DNA from: Metarhizium brunneum
Taxonomy: Eukaryota; Ascomycota; Sordariomycetes; Hypocreales; Clavicipitaceae
Assembly: GCF_013426205.1 (NCBI RefSeq)
Contig: NC_089423.1
Coordinates: forward strand, 1,054,001 to 1,118,000
DNA: 64,000 nucleotides
Direction: 5' to 3'
In this document: one piece after another, positions 55,415 through 64,000 of the stretch
How positions within the stretch are numbered: position 1 is the stretch's first letter
Layout: each line of letters starts with the position of its first letter
Notes under the pieces: model-generated
What the model saw: the letters and a program-made list of their open reading frames with translations, nothing else
Databases searched by the model: none
What the model was told of the DNA's origin: nothing
Translations under genes and position numbers: made by a program

Positions 55415-57402
55415 CTACAGTCTGGGATTCACCGCAATCCTATTGCTCACAACCTCAAAGCCCTGCATAGAATCCAGCGCAGCCCTGATTTCGGCCCTGT
55501 AGCTCGCGACCCCGGCGGCGTAGCACATGGGCTCGTACACCTTGCCAGGGACGTTGCCTCCCATGTAGGTCGATTTGGTCGTCGGAATCAGCGTCTTGTC
55601 ATTCAGCTCCACGACGTGCCTTGTCCATTCCCGGGCCGCTTCGCGCTTCGGGTTCACGTACTTGATGTCCTGTCGCTGTATCTTGTCGAGCATGTCGGCG
55701 ATCCAGCGGCCCTGGACCTCGACCGTCGTCGGGCCGTTGCTGAGAAGAGTCGGCCCGTGAGGCCCGTAGAGGTGGAACATGTTGGGGTAGCCGCTGACGC
55801 TGATGCCCAGGTACGTGCTTATCCCGGAGGCCCATTCCTGCTGTAGATTGGTGCCATTGATGCTCTGCAGGCCAAGTTGCGTCATTGCTGGGCAAAACTG
55901 TTAGTAACCGTTTATGTCACCGTGTTGGGAAATAATTAGCCCACCTCCGGATACAATATCCTATTGCCGTAGTCAGCAAGAGACGCCTCTAGTATGTATC
56001 AGCAGATACTTACAAATCCTGTGGCAACGGCAATCACATCAAACTCGTGGTGCGTGCCATCGTCGAGGGTGATGCCGGTCTCGGTGAATTCCTTGATGCC
56101 GTTGTTGCTAATGTCAACGACATCGACGCTAGGCCGGTTGAACTGCTCGTAGTAGTCATTTTCAAGGCAAGGACGCTTGATGCCAAAGTAATGGGGCATC
56201 GTCTCTGGCGCGAGCAGGTCCCTCTTGCGCGCGTCGTCAATGCGAGCCCGGACCTTTTTTGCCCAAAACCTGTACGATTCTTTATTGGCCTCGCCGTCAA
56301 ACAAGTTGTCCTTGTAGATGCCAAGCCAAAATTTGAACCCCCCGTCTCGCCATGCCTTTTCATACACTGCCTCGCGACCCTCGGGAGTGTCATCGAATGT
56401 ATTCTTCTCGTACCAATCGAAGTAGAAGCCGGAGAAGCTGGTCTCCCGGAGAGTGAAGAGCTCGGGGTACAATGCTCGCTTTCGCTCTTGCTCCTCGGGT
56501 GTCATTTTCCTGCGGCGCATGGGCAGCGCCAGGTTCGGGGTGCGCTGGAAGACCTTGACCTCGCCGGCGACCGGCCCCCACGCCTGAACAACTTGAACGC
56601 CAGAGGCGCCGGTGCCAATGACGGCACATCGCTCGTTCTTCACGTCTACGTCTTCCTCGGGCCAGAAGGAGGTGTGGTGTATGACGCCCTTGAACTTGTC
56701 CATGCCCGGCCAGTCGGGAATATAACGCCTCGCAGCCTGGTGTAGCAGTTTCCGTGAATCAATATGGTGCTCTGGAAACTGGCGCAGAAAGAAGCGAGAC
56801 GAATCGAAATCAACTTGTACTTACGAATCCAGTGCCCAAAACCAAAAACTTGGCCTTTGCGGTTCGCCCATCTTCTGTACGAACACTCCACTTTCCGGCT
56901 GCCGTGTCGAAACTGGCGCCAACAACCACCGTGTTGAACGAACAGTCCTTCTTCACGCCGATAGTTTTGTCGACGTGATCGAAATACGCCCGCAGATCCC
57001 GGTAGTCGGGGTAGTTGGACGACCAATTCCACGTTTTCCAGACCTCGGGCCAAGAAAATTCATACTCTGGGACCTCGGAATCTACGCCTGCTCCGGGATA
57101 CGAATTCCATCTCCACGTTCCTCCAAGGTCGCTCCCCGCCTCAAAAATGACAGACTTGAATCCGCGATCCCGAAGAGTCTTGAGCATAAAGATGCCAGCT
57201 ACAGTTCGTGAGCGTGAGAGCGTGAGAGCACCCGACCTCTCGGAGAGAGGGATTGAAGAGACCTACCAAAACCGGCACCAATAACTATTACGTCGAGATC
57301 CAGATTGTCAGCATACGGACCATCTTGCTGGTGGCGAGGCAGAGAGTAATCCGTCAGCTCAGTATTGAACTTTTTGGGACGTGTAGGACTTGACTCCCCC
57401 AT
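55415..57402 (-). CDS. Baeyer-Villiger-type flavin monooxygenase
   Basis: Five exons on the minus strand: 57267-57402, 56825-57198, 56014-56736, 55945-55960 (16 nt) and 55415-55887; phases match, 573 aa. The first ATG is 57402 (the frame extends three codons to a GTG). The family's marks are all present: FAD loop VIVIGAGFAG (42-47), the BVMO fingerprint FKGVIHHTSFWP (185-196, F-x-G-x3-H-x3-W-P), a second Rossmann loop GTGASG (211-216) for NADPH, and ATGFDIVSGAMTQLG, which only arises when the 16-nt microexon GATATTGTATCCGGAG is included. These enzymes insert one oxygen next to a ketone, making esters or lactones; substrates range from cyclohexanone-like ketones to steroids. The substrate here is unknown. 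Tail-to-tail with the GH5 gene. Confidence 0.92.
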
Positions 57403-59644
57403 TGTGGACACTTCGAGGTAAGAAATAGGATTGAGCGGGTAGCTGTGTTCTTTTGAACCGTTTTGTATGATTCATTTCTCCATGGCATCTCTGATGGGTG
57501 GTCGGTCAGGTTTTATAATCCCGCGCTCCCGGCAGGTTGACCTCCATGCCGCCGTCCCTGGGCAACCGAATTTCCGTCTCCTCTCCCATCCCTGAACGCT
57601 ATTTGGAAGACCGGTGTGTATCGAGCGACTAATGAGTATATTATTCGCGGGCAAAGGAGGGGGTTCCGCATAATTTGGTTACACTATATGTGTCTCTGGC
57701 CGAATTCGTACATCAGCGAACAAGTCATAAATGATATTCACATGAAACTGGCGCCAGTACGGAGTACATACAGGAATGCCGTGCACGCAAAGACTGGAAA
57801 TAGTATGCTCACCTGCACGTGCAAGCATGGCTGTCCGGAAGAGGCTCCAGAACTTCCCCGAGTTTACATGTAGGGTCTTCTGCATTTTGACGCCTGCAGG
57901 AGATTATTGGTAGTCCCATACGTTGAATACGGGGCCAACATTGTCGGAGGCTGTCGTGACATCTGCCAGCTGCACTACATGTACCACAAGTGGAGGAACA
58001 TCCAGTCGTGCAGGTCGTTATCTCTCTCTATGCATCACAGAGGCACTCTCCTAGTGGTCGGATTGGGGCCAAGATAGATTGTTCACGCATGAGTTCAATG
58101 CTGCAGCACGCCACTCGCAGGGATTACATGTATGCAACGGCACAGCAGCATGCTCAACCCTGAATACCTGGCAATAGTGAGCAGGTTGAAATTTTGGCCC
58201 CGAGTCGAAGTCGAAGCGTCAAGTGATTGACGCTTGGAAGCTACCGTTCGAGAGGGAAAGATTTCTACGGGTTTGCGTATACTCTTCGCTAATGCATTTC
58301 GACCTGGAGTAGCCCTTCTGGAGCAGGGATTGAGACCCGTCCGATGGGGAAATGGGAACGAATGGGCTTTCTGGACAAGAGATGGTGGTCAATGAACGTT
58401 CCATTATCTTCGCAGGCTGGATGATGAGCGAAGGACAGAAGCCTCTTGCCACAGACAGGGAAAAAAATGTAGAGCCCAGACGATGGCAGATGGAGTCCCG
58501 ACAAGGCAATCGTGGTTACTCCGTATATTCGCTCATCTTTGTAGAAACGAGCGTGCCACCGGTAATGCTAGGCGACGGTCGGCACCAAGACTGTTCCAGT
58601 ATTTTCAGTCAAAGGATTGAAAACATTGAGAGCACAATGCACGATGACAGAGTGTGGCTTCGGGGAATTCACGGACCTCGGCGACAACTGGAACAGGCCG
58701 GTTTCATAAATACATACGCAATTGTCGTTCAGGCTATGTGGTGTCAACTGCTGTAAGGAGCTAGCTCTGAACATTGAACTCCAGACACAATGTTCATGAT
58801 TGATTCGCTGCGTTGCTTTGGTGTGTGTGGCTTGTCTTTGTGCCTCTCTGACCCGCTTTTGCATTTTCCTGCCCTGTGACCCTCCCTGCCTACGTGGCTG
58901 CCTAGAATCACGTGACCTCGCACAATGCTCGCGCAACGAGAACGCCACCTCGACACGCTAAAAACGCGGTGCGCCCTTGTGTGTTGCATGTGGCCGCCGT
59001 CATAAAAAGCAGGTGCGCTCCATGCTACTTCCCTTTCAGCCGAATGCCTACCTCTCTTTGCGACCTTGACTTTGAATCCCGACAACTACCTACTCAGTGG
59101 GCATTTTATGGCCTGGTCTTATTTCCTCCCCCTCGCGTGCATCTTTTGCACTCCCTTGGTTGCGCGATCAAATTCAGACTCCCGTCTTGGCTAGCGTAAA
59201 GTGAGAGACTCGCTTTAGCGGGTATACAGGGATCTTGACTCTTGAGCGTGTCATCGTGGTGTGCCACCACCAGAATCCAAGCACCAAAGCCATCATCACA
59301 TTACGCCACCAAAGCAAAATAGGGCTTCGACGGTCGCACAAGAGACACTGCACGCCCTCGTCAAACTTCAATGCTTGCACTAGAGTCAGTATTATTTCGA
59401 TCCAGCCACGTTGTCGGCACAGCTCTTTCTCCCTCACAAGCATGAAGTGTCCCTAGTCTCTAACCTACCATCCGTCGCGCAGCACGAGATACACATTTCA
59501 CTCGAGCGCCGTCTTCGACAGAATCCGCGCCATTGTCAGATCGCCGACCGCTTGCCATAGACTTGTATCTGCGACAACACTATTCGAAACTCCATTGCAG
59601 ATATCAGGCACAACGCCGCCCACAACTCAGCTCCCTCGTTGACC
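57403..59644. other. 2.2 kb gene-free region
   Basis: Promoter regions of the monooxygenase and of the nuclear-looking protein. Short frames only, without domains. Confidence 0.45.
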
Positions 59645-60976
59645 ATGTCACAGACATCGTCGGCCTCTTCGAGGCACCGTCAGTGCAACAAGTCGCAAAC
59701 CTTTCGACCCGCTAGAAACTCCCTTTTTGATCTGCTGCGCCGGCACGCCCGCATCCCTCTATTCCGCCCTCCCGTGCACTGGACTGACATGCACTGGCAA
59801 CTCCTCGGTGCGCACTTTCAGGAATTACCGTCCTGCGACACACCATTGCCTCAGAATATCCCCGGTACTCCTCCGTCAAAGGGCCATTTGCTCCCTTCCA
59901 AGGCCATTACGACACTGAGCCATGCTTTGACCGACATTTTGCATCCCGATGACGCGTGCGCGGATTTGTATTCAAATGCAACCAGAAAGCGTTCAAGTGC
60001 TGTCCAGACTGTATTGTCAACATTATGGCCGGCTATATTCGGCCAGCCTATTCTTTTCCCACAACTGCACATATTCTTTGGCGGCCGTCCTTGTCCAAAT
60101 CCTGTGCACATGCAACTAATGTGGCATTATCCGGATGACAATGTCCAGTCATCACAAAGCTCCTTTAGGTCAATATCGACCCGGCCTGCCGAATCTAATG
60201 GTCTCTTTTCGGGCTCAGCACCCGCGGCTCATAACCCAACCGGTTTTCCCATGATTTGTTATATTGGACAGGATCAACTAGCTACGATGCGTCGGAGCGT
60301 TTTCCGCATTCGACCGGGGTCAGAACGATGCCGAAATGAACCCGTCTCCCGGCTGTTCTTCCTCCGATCCAAGGCAGTCATGCCTGCCAATTTGCACCAC
60401 GATGCCTATTTGGTGGCCGTCTTCCTAGCCATGGCACAGCGACATTTTTATGATGCACCTGTGCCCTCGTCTCTCGGAGACTCCCGGTGGTCTACTTGGG
60501 TTGGAAAGTCGCACCGTCGAGCATTTGAGGACCTCAAGCTCAGGATCCTCACTCACGACAGCGATATGGAACATTTTATCATTTATACCGGGCACATCAC
60601 ATCGAAGTTCCTTGACAGGTTTCATGACCCCTCGACAACTCCCACGTCTGATGAGATCAAGGGTGAGGGTGAGAATGACCCATTGGGCATCAGAATTGAG
60701 TACACCAAAGTTCCTATCTGGCCAATCCTTGGTTTGAAGGAGCGACTTGGCAAAGGTCTTGGCGAGGAGGTGGTGGGCCAGTTTAATCCGTCCGAAATGG
60801 AGACCTGGGACACTGATTCCGAAGGCGACGCACCCAGAAATACCAAGCGCAAGCGCGAAGCTCTTGGTGACATGTTCCGCTTTGAGGAGGAAACTGAAGA
60901 CGACGAACAGGAGTCGTCGTTGAAGCCAAAGAGGCAAAGATTGCAAGAGGGACCGCCCATAGGGGTGGGAGCCTAG
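59645..60976 (+). CDS. Conserved-looking hypothetical protein, probably nuclear
   Basis: Single exon, 443 aa from the ATG at 59645 (the open frame begins two codons earlier with a TTG). I do not recognise a named family. The middle has a patterned, globular composition (GQPILFPQLHIFFGGRPCPNP, PHDAYLVAVFLAMAQRHFYD-like segment, then HFIIYTGHITSKFLDRFHDP). The C-terminal 90 residues are polar, with acidic runs (EEETEDDEQESS) and two basic clusters (NTKRKREAL and KPKRQR) that look like nuclear localisation signals. No zinc finger or membrane helix. The clear coding bias and length make it a real gene; the role is open. Gene-free DNA lies on the upstream side. Confidence 0.75.
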   Translation: MSQTSSASSRHRQCNKSQTFRPARNSLFDLLRRHARIPLFRPPVHWTDMHWQLLGAHFQELPSCDTPLPQNIPGTPPSKGHLLPSKAITTLSHALTDILHPDDACADLYSNATRKRSSAVQTVLSTLWPAIFGQPILFPQLHIFFGGRPCPNPVHMQLMWHYPDDNVQSSQSSFRSISTRPAESNGLFSGSAPAAHNPTGFPMICYIGQDQLATMRRSVFRIRPGSERCRNEPVSRLFFLRSKAVMPANLHHDAYLVAVFLAMAQRHFYDAPVPSSLGDSRWSTWVGKSHRRAFEDLKLRILTHDSDMEHFIIYTGHITSKFLDRFHDPSTTPTSDEIKGEGENDPLGIRIEYTKVPIWPILGLKERLGKGLGEEVVGQFNPSEMETWDTDSEGDAPRNTKRKREALGDMFRFEEETEDDEQESSLKPKRQRLQEGPPIGVGA

Positions 60977-61440
60977 GCTCTGCTGCTTCAATTTCTGGTG
61001 GAATCGATACGCATATTTATTGACTCAAACGAGGCGCTATGGGATTCTTATGGATCATATGTATCCGGGTCTACGGGGGCACAATTTTTAGTATGAAATG
61101 GTGAAGCACAGGCGTTCAAGCATACATCATGGCGGCAGGGACTACTATTTCACGGAAAGAGGATTTGATACACGCGCAGGGTATCTATTAAAGTCGAGGA
61201 TTACAGTTTTATGAACTATTTTTACTCGAGGCAACAGTGGTTTCTACAAATGCATGATACTTGTCATTGATAATCATTTGTATGGTGTGGAATCGCACAC
61301 CAGTCCAGATACCTAACATCAATACAAGCCCAAAAAGATAAATCATCCCAAACACACAGTGGTGTCAAGAATTGCCCTAGTCTCGCATCACTATACCGCC
61401 CTCATCTTATCCCACCAACATAATGACGCGGTCGGCCCGT
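60977..61440. other. Intergenic
   Basis: 3' side of the 443-aa gene and of the small secreted protein. Nothing recognised. Confidence 0.5.
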
Positions 61441-61782
61441 CTATGAGTGCGTGAGTGGCTTGGTACCGTTATTTTTCCCTTCGTGGACAAAGGGCTTCGC
61501 CCAGGTCATATCGGAACGGGGACAAGCTCCGCAAGAGATTTCAAGCTAAGACAGTTATTTATTAGTCGCCTGGAGCGAAGTCAGGAGCGGGGAGATGATG
61601 GCGAGACCATCCATCGCGACTCGCGGGTCCCGTGTAGCGCCACGGTGTGCACGTACCATTGAGGGATTCTTGCAGTCTGGCATTTTGATGTATACGGGGC
61701 ACGCCTGGGGCGGGTTCAGCGTCAACGGCCACGCAAAGACGGGCGTGAATGGGATGGCGAAGAGCAGGCTTGCGAAGTACAT
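61441..61782 (-). CDS. Small secreted four-cysteine protein
   Basis: Exons 61657-61782 and 61441-61545 on the minus strand give 76 aa. The intron is 111 nt (GTACGT donor, CTAAT branch, CTTAG acceptor, phase 0). A signal peptide (MYFASLLFAIPFTPVFA, about 1-17) precedes a mature chain of about 59 residues with four cysteines (QACPV, PDCKN, SCGACP) and a polar, NGT-containing tail (one N-glycosylation sequon). An ATATAAAA-type TATA box lies on the minus strand at about 61895-61902, some 115 bp upstream of the ATG. Size, signal and cysteines fit a secreted effector-like or antimicrobial-type protein, but no homologous family can be named. Without splicing the frame reads on to 75 aa with no cysteines beyond the first exon. 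Confidence 0.5.
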
Positions 61783-62982
61783 GTTTGCAACGAATCTCGT
61801 GTTTGTTGTGAGGGGTTCTTGTGAGCGGCGGAGAAAGCGGTGCCAAGGGTGAGGGTTGGAGAGACGTGGTCTGGGAAGATGGGCTGCTGGGCCTTTTTAT
61901 ATGTAGTTGCTGGCTATTCGGGAGGGAAGAGGTTGCCTTTTTATGCTTGCGCTTCGAGAGTTGTGGCTTGGGGAAGTATATGGACGGCTTGTAGCCGGCG
62001 CGTGTGTAGCGTGCGTTGTGATTGTGTGGAAGTGAATGTCGTGGAGGCTGGTTGGAGGTTTTTGAGGTTTTTGACGCTTTTTTTTTTGGTGGTTTTGGGC
62101 CGGCTCAGCCCTTTCGTATACAGCCGAAGAATAAATTGTACGAATTATGCCATATAGCCTGTGAAAGATGACGCAACGGCATCATTCACGTACGTGGTAT
62201 CGTAATTATCTAGTGCTACGGACCGTCGCATTTGGTTTTGCAAGGCTTGCCGAGACAGGGCCGGGTTGGCGAGTTTGGCTAGTTTTCCTTCTTCAGCATT
62301 GAAATCTATCATGTGCGTCAAAGTACGCTTGATGGAGTGTTTTCTGGCTGCAAGCCTAATTGATAGAGTCGCGTGGCACGTACACCATTCAAACTCTGTC
62401 ACGGATTTGGGTGCTGTTGGTGTGTCTCGAAATGGCTTAAACTGAGCCATTCATATAATTGCTAAATCATGCCGGATAAAAAATGCCGGAACTATGATGA
62501 TTGTGCAGCTAACATTCCGAAAGTGATTAAAAGGAAGCGGTTTGCAGCCCGCGTGAGTGCATTACGGTGGAAACTGCTGTGCTGCCGCGTGGACTGATAC
62601 AAGACGAAGTTCAATACAGACCGGTGATGAAATCGGGCTAATGTGGTAATACACTTCAATACGTCATGTATCTAGTAACACGTCATCAACAATTCTTAAT
62701 TTTATCCTCGCACATTGGATTGGCTACATGGCTGCTCGGCGCTCATCATGACGCTGAAAAATGCACACATGTCTACGCTCCATCTTTGAGCTAATCGATT
62801 TTCAGTCGACTCAAAGCCACTTGAGTACCAGAGTCAGGAAGTTCAACATCATTCAGTTTTGAAGAGAAGCCATCGCCGTGATTTCTCCTCTCTTCGCTTG
62901 GCCTTGAAATACCATGGCGGAACCCAGACGCGCTTGTTAAACTTCTACTTAACTCTCTCTCAATTTCAGCTGCTCACGTAAG
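61783..62982. other. Intergenic
   Basis: Contains the secreted protein's TATA box (61895-61902) and a T-run at about 62083. Nothing else recognised. Confidence 0.45.
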
Positions 62983-64000
62983 TTAGTCTTTGACTTGTTC
63001 CAGAATGTTGTGCCTAGACTTGATTCGCAAATCTGACTTACTGTGAAGATGCACAGCCGCCGACTTCCCAGAATGCAGCGCGTGCAAAATGTTCGTACGT
63101 ATATCAGAATTTGCGTCACCTACAGCGTACACGCCTGGTACACTGGTGCGCATATCTTCATCAACTACCAGTTTGTCATCCTTGGTATTCAAGCCTAGCT
63201 TTGCTCCTATACTCGATCGCTGTTCGTATGTAAATGCGGTAAGCAAAACGCCGCGTTCGACTGGAGAGCCAGTGTCAAATTCGATGTTGAACAGGTCGTA
63301 CTCGGGCGAAGTTGGCAAGGACGGGTCCCTATTTAGGTCTTCGCCATCTCGCAATCTGGTGATCCGCGTCACCGTCCTATTGTCCACTTTGACATGCCGC
63401 CTATCGAGGTACGCAGACGAGTTTTCCGCAAACGCTGCGTCAGCGCGGACCCGATTTTCATATGTATCGGTGCCATTTGCGAAGATGATGATGTCGCTAT
63501 TCAGATTGGATGCCTCGGCCACGGCCTCTACCGTCTTGTCAAAAGGGCCCAAAATTCCCATTGGCTGGTCCGCGTGTTCATGGCCGTCACACCACGGACA
63601 CCAGTAGATCCCTTTGCCGAAATTCTCTCGTAGTCCCGGGGTAGGTGGGAGAAGATCGCGCACTCCAGTGGCAATGATAATCTTCCGAGCTGTGTAAGTC
63701 GATGCTGAGCCCTCGGCAGTCTCTACGGTGGCGATAAAGTAGGTGTTGTTCGCCTTGGGTCGGATACTCGTTACCGTCCCGTTCACCGCGTCAACTGTTT
63801 TGTAATGAAGAATCTGCTGGCGAGCCGACCATCGGAAATATGCCGCAGTAACACCTGCCGCGGCCATTCCATATTAGATTCAAATTGAACAAGAAGCCTG
63901 GCCGGTGCGCAGAAGAATACGTCGTACCATCAAACCCGGCGACATCGTGTATCCGCCGTGTAGGGCTGTTGCGATACTCGCCCGAGTCTATCAACAAAGC
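62983..64000 (-). CDS. Thioredoxin-reductase-like FAD oxidoreductase, 5' end outside the window
   Basis: On the minus strand, exons 63928-64000 (continuing past the edge) and 62983-63854. The 73-nt intron (GTACGA...GGCAG) joins GFDG to VTAAYFRWSA. Visible: ALLIDSGEYRN near the FAD N-terminal domain, KIIIATGVRDLLPPTPG, the redox pair in YWCPWCDGHEH (C-x2-C), a degenerate NADPH domain (MGILGPFDKTVEAVAEA), and VPGVYAVGDANSDIRTNI, the C-terminal FAD motif with GD. This subgroup includes fungal GliT/HlmI-like thiol oxidases and low-Mr thioredoxin reductases. GliT-type enzymes oxidise dithiols with O2 and have a CxxC like this one. The N-terminal GxGxxG should be off the right edge. Whether it belongs to a metabolite cluster beyond the edge cannot be seen. 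Confidence 0.85.

Noticed and set aside
1..64000. tRNA, rRNA, CRISPR arrays, riboswitches
   Set aside because: None seen by eye on either strand; a tRNA scan and covariance search would be needed to exclude small RNA genes.

Overview
The window is nuclear DNA of a filamentous ascomycete. Evidence: genes split by short introns (49-141 nt, mostly 50-80) with GTRNGT donors and CTRAC-type branch sites, fungal-only families (Zn2Cys6 regulator, C2H2/ankyrin proteins, RidA-amine oxidase, Pho89-type phosphate symporter), TTAGGG-type repeats, and remnants of LTR retroelements. The gene style resembles Sordariomycetes, perhaps Hypocreales, but the species cannot be named from this sequence. I saw no tRNA, rRNA, CRISPR array or bacterial operon. 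Where frames allowed, genes were assembled exon by exon with matching phases; exon coordinates are in the entries.

Layout. 1-10 kb: an ankyrin protein cut by the left edge, a C2H2/nucleoside-phosphorylase fusion, a C2H2/Cys-rich protein, a small membrane protein, and an NmrA-like oxidoreductase flanked by short telomeric repeats. 10.9-24.7 kb: a Copia RNase H remnant, then a six-gene block: Zn2Cys6 regulator, APC permease, SDR, FMN alpha-hydroxy-acid oxidase/dehydrogenase, SSADH-type aldehyde dehydrogenase and a RidA-monoamine oxidase fusion. 25.5-30.4 kb: SDA1, a small ORF and a FucP-type MFS sugar transporter. 30.4-39.6 kb: gene-poor, with one heavily decayed C2H2/ankyrin pseudogene. 39.7-45 kb: housekeeping genes (phosphate symporter, TRM6, ARPC3). 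45-64 kb: a long empty stretch, a type I membrane protein with a periplasmic-binding-like ectodomain, two solo LTRs (one inside an old reading frame), an endoglycoceramidase-like GH5 enzyme with telomeric hexamers in its intron, a Baeyer-Villiger monooxygenase, a nuclear-looking unknown, a small secreted Cys protein, and a thioredoxin-reductase-like gene cut by the right edge.

The most interesting part is 11.3-24.7 kb. Its enzymes form a plausible route: amine uptake (permease), oxidation to an imine (amine oxidase), imine hydrolysis (RidA domain on the same chain), oxidation of the aldehyde to an acid (ALDH), and oxidation of a 2-hydroxy acid to a 2-oxo acid (FMN enzyme), with an SDR for an alcohol or ketone step. 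All three enzyme/permease promoter regions carry copies of CGGCTCCG (CGG-N2-CCG), a shape suited to a Zn2Cys6 dimer. In one divergent promoter the motif recurs at exactly 42 bp, four helical turns. The substrate and the regulator-site link are inference.
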